From the NCBI RefSeq assembly GCF_028583425.1, contig NC_072801.1, positions 7,150,001 through 7,214,000 on the forward strand: DNA of 64,000 bases. The letters are read 5' to 3'. The position numbers and the translations under genes were made by a program. Shown piece after piece: positions 1-11,290 of this stretch. The stretch is from Eublepharis macularius. Taxonomy: Eukaryota; Chordata; Lepidosauria; Squamata; Eublepharidae. The notes under the pieces are model-generated. The model made no database searches. It was given only the letters and a program-made list of their open reading frames with translations, and was not told where the DNA came from. Within the stretch, counting starts at the first letter, position 1. Every line of letters begins with the position of its first letter.

Positions 1-399
1 ACCTTATCTAGCCACAGTCTGACAGAGGACACATGGCAGGGACTGTGTCAGTTCCCTCATTTACCCTCCCCCAAACTAGGTGTGTTTGCTGTTGTCCTCT
101 GATATTGACCACTTCTCCCTAGAAACTCACTCCCTACCTATCACCCCAGCTTCACCACTTTGCTAATCCAAGTGGTGGCAGTCAAGATATCAGGGGACCA
201 TTCACCGAGCTGCATGACTCGGAAGCAGAGCATGGGCACTTCCAAGAAGAGCCAATATTCTGTTTCGACCAAGAGCACACGTTGTTTCTGGCTAAGGGAG
301 CAACCCCATCCAGGCTACCTGCTCCTGATACTGATCACACTGTTGGCTTCTTCCCAGACCCCACTTATGATCAGGTTACTGTGTACTTTGTAGCCCTAA
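1..399. other. Unassigned flank of hAT element 1
   Basis: I see no convincing gene, RNA gene or recognised repeat here. The open frames are short and lack domain-like composition. The last bases run into the left target duplication of element 1 (TTCTCAAC at 400-407). Confidence 0.5.
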
Positions 400-407
400 T
401 TCTCAAC

Positions 408-586
408 TAGGGATGTGCGTTTCGGCATTCAGAATGCCGAAAGAATGCCGAAACAAAAGTGTTTCGGCTTCTTTCGGGGAATGCCGAAACGTTTCGGGGA
501 ATGCCGAAACGTTTCGGGTAGCCGAAAGAAAAAAGCCGAAACGTTTCGGGATTCTTTCGGCTTTCTTTCGGCTTTTCTATGGGAAA
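408..586 (+). repeat. hAT end A with palindromic subterminal motifs (element 1)
   Basis: This terminal block of about 180 bp contains repeated GAATGCCGAAA-type motifs and three perfect 14-bp palindromes CCGAAACGTTTCGG at 484-497, 504-517 and 536-549. Nearly the same block opens element 3 (52803-52975) and, inverted, closes element 2 (21736-21893). hAT transposases commonly bind short subterminal repeats, so these palindromes are candidate binding sites; that role is inferred. Confidence 0.8.
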
Positions 587-847
587 ATGCCTCCGTCTTC
601 CAGGACGCCTGGAGGAGGCATTTTCCCACCGAATAAGCCCAAAATTGGTGGGGACCTTCCTCTAACCCTTCTCTAACAACCACCCAAGTTTCAGACAGAT
701 TGGACTTTGGGGGGCCATGTTATGGCCCCCCAAAGCAGGTCCCCCCATCCTCCCATAAGAAAGCGAAGGAGCAGCATATTGTTAGCATGCTGCTGCTGAT
801 CTTTCTTCATTATTTCCTATGGGGAAAAAATGAAGAGGCAGGCTTCC

Positions 848-1340
848 TTTGCCAGGGGTGGCATTTTGCATGCAAAATGCCCCCCAGCCCTCAGGGGCCC
901 TTCTCCCACCCCTCCTCCCACCCCCCACCAAGGCTCAGCCTGCTCCCACTTGGGGGGGGCATTTCATGGCCTCCCCAAGTAGGTGCTCTAATCTCTACCA
1001 CTGACAGCTGGGGGAGGCTTGTGTTGCCAGGGGTGGCATTTTGCATGCAAAATGCCCCCCAACCCTCTGGGGCCCTTCTCCCACCCCTCCTCCCACCCCC
1101 CACCAAGGCTCAGCCTGCTCCCACTTGGGGGGGCATTTCATGGCCTCCCCAAGTAGGTGCTCTGCTCTCATCTCTACCACTGACAGCTGGGGGAGGCTTG
1201 TGTTGCCAGGGGTGGCATTTTGCATGCAAAATGCCCCCCAGCCCTCTGAGGCACTTCTCCCACCCTTCCTCCCACCCCCCACCAAGGCTCAGACTGCTCC
1301 CACTTGGGGGGGCCATTTCATGGCATCCCCAAGTAGGTCC
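848..1340 (+). repeat. Left-arm tandem repeat, 3 units of about 175-179 bp
   Basis: Each unit carries the 20-bp perfect palindrome GCATTTTGCATGCAAAATGC (at 861, 1036 and 1215), followed by a C-rich stretch and a conserved CCCAAGTAGGTGCTCT segment. Spacing is 175 and 179 bp. The same units recur in reverse in the right arm. Confidence 0.85.
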
Positions 1341-1865
1341 TCTCAGCCCCTAAAGTCCACCCCTTACAGCCCCACACAAACCCAATTCCCCCCCAGCTGC
1401 CACACACAGACCCAAATCCCCACATTAGCCCCTCAAAGACCCAAATCCACCCCCACCTGCCCCACACCCATAACCCCAGGAACAGGCTGGCAAAGGCCAG
1501 CCCTCTCCATTTGTTCCCTATGCTGGGAACTTCTAAACTCTCTTTCCCTAGGCAATTCTGCACAGCCCAGGGGTGCCACAATGGTGGGCACACTTCTGAG
1601 TGCCAGCTGGTCCCTGTGAAAGAGCACCTGAACCACAGACACCCTCCCTCAAATTCCCCCACCACCTACAGAGATGGCTGGCCAGCCAGCCCCATTGTTC
1701 CCTATGATGGGAACCAACTGCACAACAAAGAATAAAACAAGAACAACACAAAATAAAGTTTTAATTTTTTTTTCTCCCTTCCAAAGTACAAGTAGGCAAA
1801 GCATTATGACACATTACACCAGCAGTCCCCCACACAGAAAAATAACACAACTCACTTCACATTAA

Positions 1866-2560
1866 AGAATCACCCCAAAAAATAGCTGTCAAAAGCACTT
1901 TATTTCTGTAACTGCTTTAAATTACACAGTAGGAAGGCACCGCAGAGCAGGAAAGCAGTGTACTACGCAAAAATAACACAACTCACTTCACATCAGAGAA
2001 TCACACAAACACAATTGCTGTCAAAAACGGTGAAGTGGGTTGTATTATTTTTTGTAGTACATTGCTATCATGCCCTGTTGTGCCCTCCTACTGTGTAACC
2101 TAAAGCTGTTCAAGAAATAAAGTGTTTTTGACAGGAATTGTGTTTTTGTGATTCTCTGATGTTAAGTGAGTTGTGTTATTTTTGTGTAAGATAGTGCTGC
2201 CATGTCCTTTGGTGTTCCCCCCTGCTGTGTAACCTAAAGCTGTTCAAGAAATAAAGTGTTTTTGACAGGAATTGTGTTTTGTGATTCTCTGATGTTAAGT
2301 GAGTTGTGTTATTTTTGTGTAAGATAGTGCTGCCATGCCCTTTGGTGTTCCCCCCTGCTGTGTAACCTAAAGCTGTTCAAGAAATAAAGTGTTTTTGACA
2401 GGAATCATGCTTTGTGATTCTCTGATGTTAAGTGAGTTGTGTTATTTTTGTGTAAGATAGTGCTGCCATGCCCTTTGGTGTTCCCCCCTGCTGTGTAACC
2501 TAAAGCTGTTCAAGAAATAAAGTGTTTTTGACAGGAATCATGCTTTGTGATTCTCTGATG
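1866..2560. repeat. Bidirectional array of 3'-UTR-like units with poly(A) signals (element 1)
   Basis: Four plus-strand units of about 133 bp carry AATAAA at 2116, 2250, 2383 and 2516. On the left side one full unit and one partial unit face the other way, with the signal complement TTTATT at 1899. Each unit includes the AAGCTGTTCAAGAAATAAAG block and a GATTCTCTGATGTTAAGTGAG block. The orientation switch is near 2035. Related sequence lies downstream of the transposase in element 3 (about 63670-63910), so the units probably derive from that gene's 3' end. Confidence 0.85.
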
Positions 2561-3099
2561 TTAAGTGAGTTTTGTTTTAATTTTTCTGTGTGGGGGACTG
2601 CTGGTGTAATGTGTCATAATGCTTTGCCTACTTGTACTTTGGAAGGGAGAAAATAATTTTTTTAAAACTTTATTTTGTGTTGTTCTTGTTTTATTCTTTG
2701 TTGTGCAGTTGGTTCCCATCATAGGGAACAATGGGGCTGGCTGGCCAGCCATCTCTGTAGGTGGTGGGGGAATTTGAGGGAGGGTGTCTGTGGTTCAGGT
2801 ACTCTTTCACAGGGACCAGCTGGCACTCAGAAGTGTGCCCACCATTGTGGCACCTCTGGGCTGTGCAGAATTGCCCAGGGAAAGAGAGTTTAGAAGTTCC
2901 CAGCATAGGGAACAAAGGGAGAGGGCTGGCCTTTGCCAGCCTGTTCCTGGGGTTATGGGTGTAGGGCAGGTGGGGGTGGATTTGGGTCTGTGAGGGGCTA
3001 ATGTGGGGATTTGGGTCTGTGTGTGGCAGCTGGGGGGGAATTGGGTTTGTGTGGGGCTGTAAGGGGTGGACTTTAGGGGCTGAGAGGACCTACTTGGGG

Positions 3100-3580
3100 A
3101 TGCCATGAAATGGCCCCCCCAAGTGGGAGCAGTCTGAGCCTTGGTGGGGGTGGGAGGAAGGGTGGGAGAAGGGCCCCAGAGGGCTGGGGGGCATTTTGCA
3201 TGCAAAATGCCACCCCTGGCAACACAAGCCTCCCCCAGCTGTCAGTGGTAGAGATGAGAGCAGAGCACCTACTTGGGGAGGCCATGAAATGCCCCCCCAA
3301 GTGGGAGCAGGCTGAGCCTTGGTGGGGGGTGGGAGGAGGGGTGGGAGAAGGGCCCCAGAGGGTTGGGGGGCATTTTGCATGCAAAATGCCACCCCTGGCA
3401 ACACAAGCCTCCCCCAGCTGTCAGTGGTAGAGATTAGAGCACCTACTTGGGGAGGCCATGAAATGCCCCCCCCAAGTGGGAGCAGGCTGAGCCTTGGTGG
3501 GGGGTGGGAGGAGGGGTGGGAGAAGGGCCCCTGAGGGCTGGGGGGCATTTTGCATGCAAAATGCCACCCCTGGCAAAGGA
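3100..3580 (-). repeat. Right-arm tandem repeat, 3 units
   Basis: This is the inverted counterpart of the left-arm array. The 20-bp GCATTTTGCATGCAAAATGC palindrome occurs at 3191, 3370 and 3545. Unit number and sequence match the left arm closely, so the two arms of this element have stayed homogeneous. Confidence 0.85.
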
Positions 3581-3848
3581 AGCCTGCCTCTTCATTTTTT
3601 CCCCATAGGAAATAATGAAGAAAGATCAGCAGCAGCATGCTAACAATATGCTGCTCCTTCGCTTTCTTATGGGAGGATGGGGGACCTGCTTTGGGGGGCC
3701 ATAACATGGCCCCCCAAAGTCCAATCTGTCTGAAACTTGGGTGGTTGTTAGAGAAGGGTTAGAGGAAGGTCCCCACCAATTTTGGGCTTATTCGGTGGGA
3801 AAATGCCTCCTCCAGGCGTCCTGGAAGACGGAGGCATTTTCCCATAGA

Positions 3849-4005
3849 AAAAAGCCGAAAGAATGCCGAAATAATGCCGAAAGAATCCCGAAAGTCGAAA
3901 GCCGAAAGAGATTCTTGTTTCGGCTTTCGGCTTTAACGATAGAGAATCTTCTTTCGGCTTTCTACTTTCGGCTATAGCCGAAAATTTTTGGCTTGCACAC
4001 CCCTA
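3849..4005 (-). repeat. hAT end B (element 1)
   Basis: Read inward from 4005 this end begins TAGGGGTGTGCAAGCC, then AAAATTTTCGGC and a GCTATAGC palindrome. It shares only the first bases and the general CCGAAA motif with end A, so the ends are asymmetric while the arms between them are mirror copies. The same end B opens element 2 at 18450. Confidence 0.8.
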
Positions 4006-4013
4006 TTCTCAAC

Positions 4014-5814
4014 CTTGGTCAGTGGCTCCTATGGGCTGCAGGCTACAGCCTTGAATAGCAGAAAGTGCAACTTTCAGATCTCTGACTTGCATGGCATCAC
4101 TTGCCTCCATGGCTGTGGGCCCAGCGCTTTCCCCCAGTGCCTCCCATTTGATTTTGTGTGCATGCATGTGCCTAAAATGCTAATAAAGCCTTGGCAATAG
4201 TGGGCAGTGACAAGGGCTTTCCCGGACAGCAGCAGGGAATGCACATTATCAGAAAGTCCAAGGTTTGTTTGTTTCTTGCATTTTCTTTTAAAGGACAGCA
4301 ACTGGTTTGGAATTTGGAAAGTCACCTTCACCTTTAAAAAGAAAGTTACTTTTAACTAAATGTAGAACCTCCGCTTAGCCTCGAGACAGCATTTCTGAGT
4401 CATGAAATCCGTGGTGTGTTTGGCAGATGGGAAACCTTTTGGCCTTGGAGAACAGAGGTGAAGGAAAAGTCTGGATTCCCAGCCCCCTCTACAAAGCTGC
4501 CTCGACAGATGGCTGCTAAGAGAACTATAATGTGTTTGAAATGAAACATGGTTTTTTTTTAAAAAAGTGATTTTCATATGGTTCCAAATATCCCACGAGC
4601 AAGGAGAAAGAAACAGGCTTTGTATAGTATATTATTCAGCCTTTGACTGTCCAGTCCAGTGCCGTTAGCAGTGATTCTCCAAGGTCGCAGGCAGGGATCT
4701 TATGCAGACCTGATCTCTAAAACCCTTTTCACTGGAAATGTCCAGGACTGTATCTGATGTCTTTTGCAAACCAATGACCACAGAAGCCTACAACAATGCA
4801 AACATTCTTGTTGCATTTTGGAGGGAGGCAGACAGGCAACCTGTCCCGTTCTCGCAAACACCAGACCCAGGTGGCTTGGATGCTCCTCTTTGGCAAGGCA
4901 GTTCCAGCAAGGTAAGGAGTGGCTGGAAGTCAGGATCCTACTGAAAGAGCAGAGGAACTGTCCAGGCAGGATCAGACAGGGGCCGTTTTCACACGTCTTT
5001 ACACAGCACGAAACTCATGGAATGTGGGCGTCTTTATGGTGCGATTTCGGATGTCATCATGCTATGAAGACATCCTTGTTCCATGAGTAAATGTAATGTA
5101 AAAACAGCCAGGTTTGCTAGCAGCAGAGCGGTCCAGCTTGGAAACTGTTTGAAAGCACGGAGGTTGTTTGGCAGGAATCCCAGTACTACAGGATTACGAA
5201 AGCCATAACCGCAGGCATTTTAATAAAGCAAATTCCACAGAGCCTGAGGTCTACAGGGATGCTGGGGAAAACATGGTTTAACAAATATGGATTTGATCAA
5301 ACTGCTTGTTGTAAATCCCCTGGATTGGAATTTGGTCTGCTCTGAGGGTAGTGGGGCTGGTTGTGTCAGGAAATCCAGTCTAAAGAATGCTGTGGTCATT
5401 CTTAATTTAAGAAAGAATCTTGGAGGCTGCTTGTGGCTTGTCCTGGCTAACTAGCTAATAAACCCATTCTCCCTTCATCTGTCTAAAAATGGATAATCTA
5501 AGATGTCGACCGCTGCCACCTTTTATAGTACTTGATTCCCTTGCTTTTAGTACTGCATGCATTCTGAGAAGGAAGAAGACCCAGATTAGACTGAGAGAGC
5601 AAGACCAAGAGTGAATTTGGTCCTGGCCTTAAATACACCAATACAAGTTAGATGGAGGCCAGGTGGCAAAGCACAGAAAGTGAGAAAGACGGTACCAGCC
5701 TTCAATAATGGTTGAGGCTGGGCCTGGCCTCCACTGGCCATGCGTGGGGGGGGATGAATTAATGCTTCCTGTCCATTAGATGTTACCACCATTCCGTTTT
5801 AGAACTTTGTTGCA
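4014..5814. other. No recognised gene
   Basis: About 1.8 kb of AT-moderate sequence without a recognised coding domain, RNA gene or clear repeat family. Short open frames are present on both strands but none shows domain-like conservation by eye. It could be intergenic or intronic. Confidence 0.4.
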
Positions 5815-5994
5815 CTGAGTGAAGATAAGTTAAGCTGCCACCCTCTTGATAGATTTTAAAATTATTTATATGTGAACTGTAATTTTAAAAATGCTTTTAT
5901 GAACTTGAGAATTTTGTTATATTGCTGATTATGTGTTTTAACTGATGTAATTTGCCCTGAACCCATTCGCAGGGAGGGCAGAATAGAAATACAA
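5815..5994 (+). repeat. LINE 3' end (L2-like) running into GATA tract
   Basis: The sequence resembles the 3' untranslated tail of reptile L2-type LINEs: AT-rich DNA followed by a CCCTGAACCC...GGGAGGGCAGAATAGAAATACAAAT ending. Such tails often end in a short microsatellite, and here an (AGAT)n tract begins directly at the tail. The family call is by resemblance only. Confidence 0.45.
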
Positions 5995-6146
<152 letters not shown>

Positions 6147-7129
6147 AGAGCCTAACCACTTGTCAGAAGGTCAGTTTTGTGTTAGAATATGCCCCCTCCA
6201 TTCCCTAGACAGTTCATGGAAGATGTGCCCCCCCACACACACCTCAGAATACAGAAGTTGGCTGTCCTTGGCTTGGATCAGAAATCCAATACATGCTCTG
6301 TTCTTTGCTTAAACTGCTGATGAATTTCTTAAGCCTGAGCAAATAGCTGCCGAGAGAGGAAAGGCAGCCATGGCTAGGGGGCTTTCCCAGCAGCCTATCA
6401 GAAAGACTAGCATTTGAAGCAGGATTGGTGCTCAGTCCCCAGAGAGCTGTTAACCATGCTCTGCTCACAAGTCATTTCTCTGGGGCAGAAGGTACTCGCT
6501 GACCACATTTGTGTTCGGAAAGGACTGAAAGATCAGTGAGAGAGCAGACTGGAACAGATGAGCCATGGTTACTGTGAATGAAGGCAGCACCTAACATACA
6601 AATCATCAGGGCTTTTTTTCAGTGGGAACAAGGTGGAACGGAATTCTGGCACTTCTTGAAAATACTCAGCAATAATGCGTGAAAATAATATTATTTCAAA
6701 GAATCCCATGAGTTTCTTCTTCATTTCCCTCTTGAGAGTCCTGCCACCTCTTTCCCCAGAACACCGCCCCCCCTGCAAATCATAATGGAGAAGTCAGACC
6801 CTGCAAACCCTTTCAGCCAGCCAGCTGCCAATTATCATTCTGCACTGACTTTGGACTTGGAGGGGGGGTTGTGAATGCCATTGCAAAATGGCTACCACAG
6901 GAGGAGGAGCCAAACACAACACCTCCATCCTCACATTGCAAAATAATCACAGAAGGGGAATAAAAGGAAATTAAGAAAAGCCCAAGGTGGGAAAGAGGGA
7001 GAAAGAGAAGAGGGGCTAAAAAAGAAAGAAAGAAGAAGGAAAGACAGAGGGAGGAATGGAACCACACACTGACTAAGGAAAGCACAAGTGCTTGCTGGTC
7101 TCCTCAGTCCTCCAGATGGTGAGGCTACT
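6147..7129. other. No recognised gene
   Basis: No recognised gene or RNA. It includes an A/G-rich stretch (about 6960-7080) that creates low-complexity frames on the minus strand. Confidence 0.4.
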
Positions 7130-7350
7130 ATTAAAAAGCTAAAGGTAGTCCCGTGTGCAAGCACCAAGTCATTACTGACCCATGGGGGGACATCGCATCA
7201 TGACATTTTCTTGGCAGACTTTTTACAGGGTGGTTTGCCATTGCCTCCCCAGTCATCTACATTTTACCCCCAGGAAACTGGGTACTCATTTTACCAACCT
7301 CGGAATGATGGAAGGCCAAGTCAGCCTTGAGCCGGCTACCTGAACCCTAC
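7130..7350 (+). repeat. Dispersed SINE-like reptile repeat
   Basis: The block has the look of a well-dispersed amniote repeat: CAAGCACCAAGTCATTACTGACCC near the start, GGTGGTTTGCCATTGCC in the middle and a GAGCCGGCTACCTGAACCC ending. The middle phrase also occurs, inverted, in the 5S-derived SINEs at 13015 and 11075, suggesting a shared tail. Exact family not assigned. Confidence 0.5.
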
Positions 7351-7832
7351 TTCTCCTATTGCAGGCATGGAAAACCCTTTCCCACCCAATTCAGGTTTTT
7401 TAAGTACCAGGCTGTGTTACAGCAATCAACTTAGCACAAACAGTTTCGAAGAGTTTTGCCACCGAAGGGCACCTTTAGGTAATTGGCTCAAATGAGACGA
7501 TGGCACCTTTATTGATAAGCTGGGCACAGATAATGACTGTGCATTCAATATTCTTCCCAGCGATTACTGAAGCAGACCTGGGAGGTGTGTGTGTGTGAGA
7601 GAGATCCACTGATGGTTTCATTTCCTTGTGAAAATGATCTACTGAAAAAGGATAAGCACTGTTGTCATTTAAAAACAAACAAACAAATGGATTAGCTTAA
7701 TAGAAAGACAACTGTGGAGTTTTCTATCCCAACTGAGGTGCCAGGTTTGGGGGCTTTCAGGACAGCAGGCTGAAATCTCAGGGGTAGTCCACAAACTTGA
7801 CTGCCTTTTCTGACTTCTGTAGCAGTAGAAAA

Positions 7833-8030
7833 GCGCAAGAGTCCAGTAGCATCTATAAGACTAATAAAATTTGTGGTAGGGTAGGAGCTTTCATGAGTCA
7901 CCTCATTTCTTCAGATACCTGTGGCTCACGAAAGCTCATACCCTACCACAAATTTTATTAGTCTTATAGATGCTACTAGATTCTTGCTCTTTTTGATGGC
8001 TACAGACAGACTAACATGGCTATTCACCTT
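7833..8030. repeat. Inverted-repeat (MITE-like) element with arms of about 70 bp
   Basis: The left arm (about 7835-7905) and right arm (about 7918-7989) are near-perfect reverse complements, sharing the AGACTAATAAAATTTGTGGTAG core. The element is followed by CTACAGACAGACTAACATGGCTA, the closing phrase of a dispersed reptile repeat also seen at 49487-49650 and 22110-22215. Non-coding. Confidence 0.7.
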
Positions 8031-8904
8031 GATCTTTTATGACTCCTGTGCATGTCTGATTGTGTAACTACTGTACATACTTTCATTTGAGATGAGAGGC
8101 AAAAATCTGGCACCAACAAGCCTTTTGTTGTGCACAGCGGTTAATATCTGTGTTACTTTGTGTGTGTGTTTGGTGAACAGTCCATCTCTTCAAAGATTCT
8201 GACTATACTATTTCACACACTGTGGTACACAACCCTGCAAACAGCTTCCCTCTAAAGATGCCAACGCTGAAGCCAACAACAAGACTCAAGATTTTTTTTC
8301 TCCTTGGTGGGCCATATTCCAACAACGACCCATTCCTCTCCAGTCCTGATGCCAACATGTGGGCACAGGGCTGTCAGTTTAGGATCTAGCAGAAGTCAGT
8401 GAGAAACCCCCACTACCCACAAGAATTCCACTTAACATGGGGGCCATCAGCTGACTATTAGCATTTATTAGCTAGCAACCAAGTTACAACAAAAGATGGA
8501 AAGTTCAATTTGAGGCAATCTGGTAGCATTTCTGTTACAGTATTTTGACACTACTTGTTACTTTAAAGGTAAGAAAAATCCACACACACCCTTTATGAAC
8601 CACAAATTATATTGTAAAGTTTATCCTTTGCTTTAGTACATCTACATGCAGGAAAAGCATGTACCAGTTTTTCAATAAAAGGTCAAATTGATTTTTCACG
8701 CTTAAAGGTACATGCTTGTCGATTTTTACATAAATGGAAATATTTGCAACGGAAACAAAGTCAAAATGAATATCCTAGAGAAGGACTAGTTTTCTTTAGT
8801 GTAGGTAAGTAAGAGTGGGGGGGGGGGGCAATCACAATAGGAAAGAAGATCCCAGGAAAAATAGGTAGGCAAGGCCAGGCATGCCATGGGGACAGGGAGA
8901 GAAG

Positions 8905-9161
8905 GAAAATTAATAATAACATTTGATTTATATACTGCCCTCCAGGGCAACTTTTAGCACCCACTCAGAGCAGTTTACATAATATGTTATTATTATCCCC
9001 ACAACAAAATACCCAGTGAGGTGGGTGGGGCTGAGAGAGCTCCTAGAAGCTGTGACTGAGCCAAAGTCACCCAGCTGGTTTCAAGCTTTGGAGTGGGGAA
9101 TCAAACCCGGTTCTCCAGGTTAGAGTCTCGCGCTCTTAACCACTACTCCAAACTGGCTCCC
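8905..9161 (-). repeat. tRNA-derived SINE (MIR/CORE-like body), full-length copy
   Basis: Read on the minus strand it begins GAGCCAGTTTGGAGTAGTGGTTAAG, with a tRNA-like A box and a GGTTTGATTCCCC-type B box. It continues with CACCCAGCTGG...TGACTTTGG, CTCAGCCCCACC and a GGATAATAATAACAT tail. At least five related copies occur in the window. The order of segments resembles the MIR/CORE-SINE group; the exact subfamily is not assigned. Confidence 0.8.
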
Positions 9162-9621
9162 CCAGTTCACTCACTTATCATCATGCAGAGAGAAAAGAGT
9201 TAGGAAAATACTGTCTGCTGCAATTCAGTGATTTCCATTGGTCCCCAAAACTATCATTTTTAATACTTATTATTTATTATTTATTCCTTGCTCCTGGGCC
9301 TTTAAAAATATAGTCAGACATTCACTGCACAGCACTTAAATACTGATGATACAATACACACAGCCAGAAGGTTTTTGTTTCTATTAAGACTGTGCGCACC
9401 AGGCTGGAGGAAATCAGCTTGAATCCAGTTGTTATTGGTCTTAGATGTTAAACTTCCTTAGGCAGACCTGGATTTTTTTTCTTTTTAAAATATGCTTAGC
9501 CACAGTAACGAGAAATTCCTGCAACTTCAAAAAAAAGCTCTGCTTTTGCTTTGAATCTGCCTGTGAGTTGAGCTGGCCAATAAACTGCAGAGTGTGTTTA
9601 CTAGGAATGTGCTCAAGATCT

Positions 9622-9800
9622 AGGGTTGCCAACCCCAGGTAGGGCCTGGCGTTCTCTCAGAACGATCCCTGGTCTCCAGCCTGTGGAGATCCGTTCCCCT
9701 AGAGAAAGTGGCTGCTTCAGTGGGCAGGACTCTCTGGCATCACATCCCCGCGGAACTCCCCAAACTCTCTCCTCCCCAGGCACCAAATCTCCAGGGATTT
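9622..9800 (+). repeat. GGGTTGCCA-type MITE-like repeat, 5' portion
   Basis: It begins CTAGGGTTGCCAACCCCAGG and proceeds through CCTGGAGA-type phrases typical of the repeat seen complete at 10132-10326. The right terminal complement (TGGCAACCC) is missing, so this copy is truncated or divergent. Confidence 0.55.
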
Positions 9801-10131
9801 TGGAACTTCTCTGGGAAGTGTTTTGTTTTTTGATTTTTTTGCTTTTCCCAAACTGGCATATTTTGAATATTTTTTATTCCAATGAATCACAACATCCAAT
9901 CATTATGTATTAATGATGTTCACAATTACCACCTTCACATGTTCATTCTTTTTAAATGTGTTCCCAAGAACATAGTTTAAATGCAACAACAACAATTTAA
10001 AAAGTGTTTGCAAATGCATGTCTCAATCACCCTTTGTTCAGGCTGCTAACCAGGGCTTTTGTATGGGGCAGGAGTAGACACAGAACCCTCTTCCCCACTA
10101 TACATAAGCGGAGTAACCCACCCTCCATGCG

Positions 10132-10326
10132 AGGGTTGCCAGCTCTGGCTTGGGAAATTCCTGGAGACTGGGAGGGTGAAGGCTGGAGAGGGCAGGGTTT
10201 GGGGACAGCAGAGTCTTCATCTGGGTATAATGCCACAGAGCCCACCAGGGAAACTGATCTCTGTGGCCTGGAGATCAATTGTAATTCCAGGATATCTGCA
10301 GCCACCACCTGGAGGCTGGCAACCCG
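10132..10326 (+). repeat. GGGTTGCCA-type MITE-like repeat, complete
   Basis: It starts AGGGTTGCCAGCTC and ends GGCTGGCAACCC, giving terminal inverted repeats of about 10 bp around roughly 195 bp of non-coding DNA. Related pieces occur at 9622, 22240/26883, 48837 and 50223-50890. No transposase is seen, and the superfamily is unknown from sequence alone. Confidence 0.65.
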
Positions 10327-11070
10327 GCTCCAGGCTGATGCCTGTGTTCACAGCAGCAAACCATACAAACTGTACCCTTGCCTGTAGAGGATCCGATGCG
10401 GAGCAGTCTGTTCTGCCTTAGCACCTGGAGTCTGCTACAGCCTCTTCTGGAGCAGAAGCCACCCAGCAGCTGGAAGCGGGATCTGCCTGTCAGTTCCTGG
10501 CAGGCAGATCCCTCAGTCCCTCTCTAGTGAACACACATTGGTTCCAATAGAAAAGGCTTTATTCAGGATTTTACCGTTCAGGTCTAAACTCCATCACGGA
10601 GCTTGGTAAAAGTGGCAACTCAAAATAACAGGTCAATATTATACTTGAGTTTTCCTGTGTTCCAGTAACAGTTACGTTTTGGCGCGCAGGGCACACTGGT
10701 TCTGTGAGAACCCATTATAGTTATGGCTAAAGAGAAAGTACACAACAATGAATTCCCAGCATCTGGGCAAAGTAGCTAGTGCAAGCGTCTGGAATCCCCA
10801 AGGTCGTTTCTAGCTCAGAGGTGCACAGTTCTGTAGGATAACATGAGGCCCATCCTGGCTGGAGGAAAGACAGTTATAATATGAGAAGAACATGGCTACT
10901 GACAGAATACAGCAGGTTAGACATTAGACATACAATGTACTGTGGCAGTGACAGAATAAACAAACACGGAATGGATAAACAGAGACAGGACACTGCCTTT
11001 CAGAGCAGCACTCTGGAACTTCCTGTGCCCGGCTTGGCAGGTTTAACACAGACATATTGGCCCTGGTGAA
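10327..11070. other. Unassigned, possible LTR-like remnant on minus strand
   Basis: No gene recognised. The stretch from about 10490 contains GGCTTTATTCAGGATTTTA, similar to the inverted poly(A)-signal region of the chromovirus LTRs at 33701 and 35731 (TTTTATTCAGGAATC). I could not define TG...CA ends or a target duplication. Confidence 0.2.
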
Positions 11071-11074
11071 CTGG

Positions 11075-11290
11075 TGGAAAGAGCGGTAGAGGGTGCCCTC
11101 AAGTCATAGCTGACTTATGACAACCCCGGTGGGGTTTTCATGGCAACAGACTAACAGAGGTGCTTTGCCATTGCCCATCTCTGCATCCTTGGTCTTCGTT
11201 GCAGGTCTCCCATCCAATTACTAACCAAGGCCGACCCTGCTTAGCTTCTGAGAGCTGATGAGATAAGCTCACCTGGGCTACCCAGGTCAG
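11075..11290 (-). repeat. 5S rRNA-derived SINE (SINE3-like)
   Basis: Minus-strand sequence carries the 5S rRNA internal promoter region (CTTAGCAGGGTCGG-like, CCTTGGTTAGTAATTGGATGG, GGAGACC), diverged and followed by a unique SINE body ending in a GTCATAAGTCAGCTATGACTTGA-like phrase. Such elements derive from 5S rRNA and were amplified by LINE machinery. Confidence 0.75.

Larger units (their letters stand above)
408..4005 (+). mobile_element. hAT foldback element 1 (non-autonomous, 3.6 kb)
   Basis: The element is flanked by a perfect 8-bp duplication, TTCTCAAC at 400-407 and 4006-4013, the size hAT transposases make. It starts TAGGGATGTGC and ends with the complement of TAGGGGTGTGC. From about 587 to 1865 and from 3848 back to 2560 the two sides are near-identical inverted arms of about 1.28 kb. 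The centre (1866-2560) is a tandem array that switches orientation near 2035. No transposase or other credible protein is encoded, and the proline- and glycine-rich open frames in the arms come from low-complexity repeat DNA. Its end A matches the start of element 3, which encodes a transposase. It is therefore read as a non-autonomous relative mobilised in trans. The boundaries are firm; the trans-mobilisation is inference. Confidence 0.93.

Noticed and set aside
700..1353. Proline-rich open frame of 217 codons in element 1, and similar frames in the other arms (for instance 18738-19436, 3090-3707, 21088-21594)
   Set aside because: They are translations of the C-rich tandem units, occur in mirrored form on both strands, and have no domain-like sequence. 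Repeat DNA, not genes.
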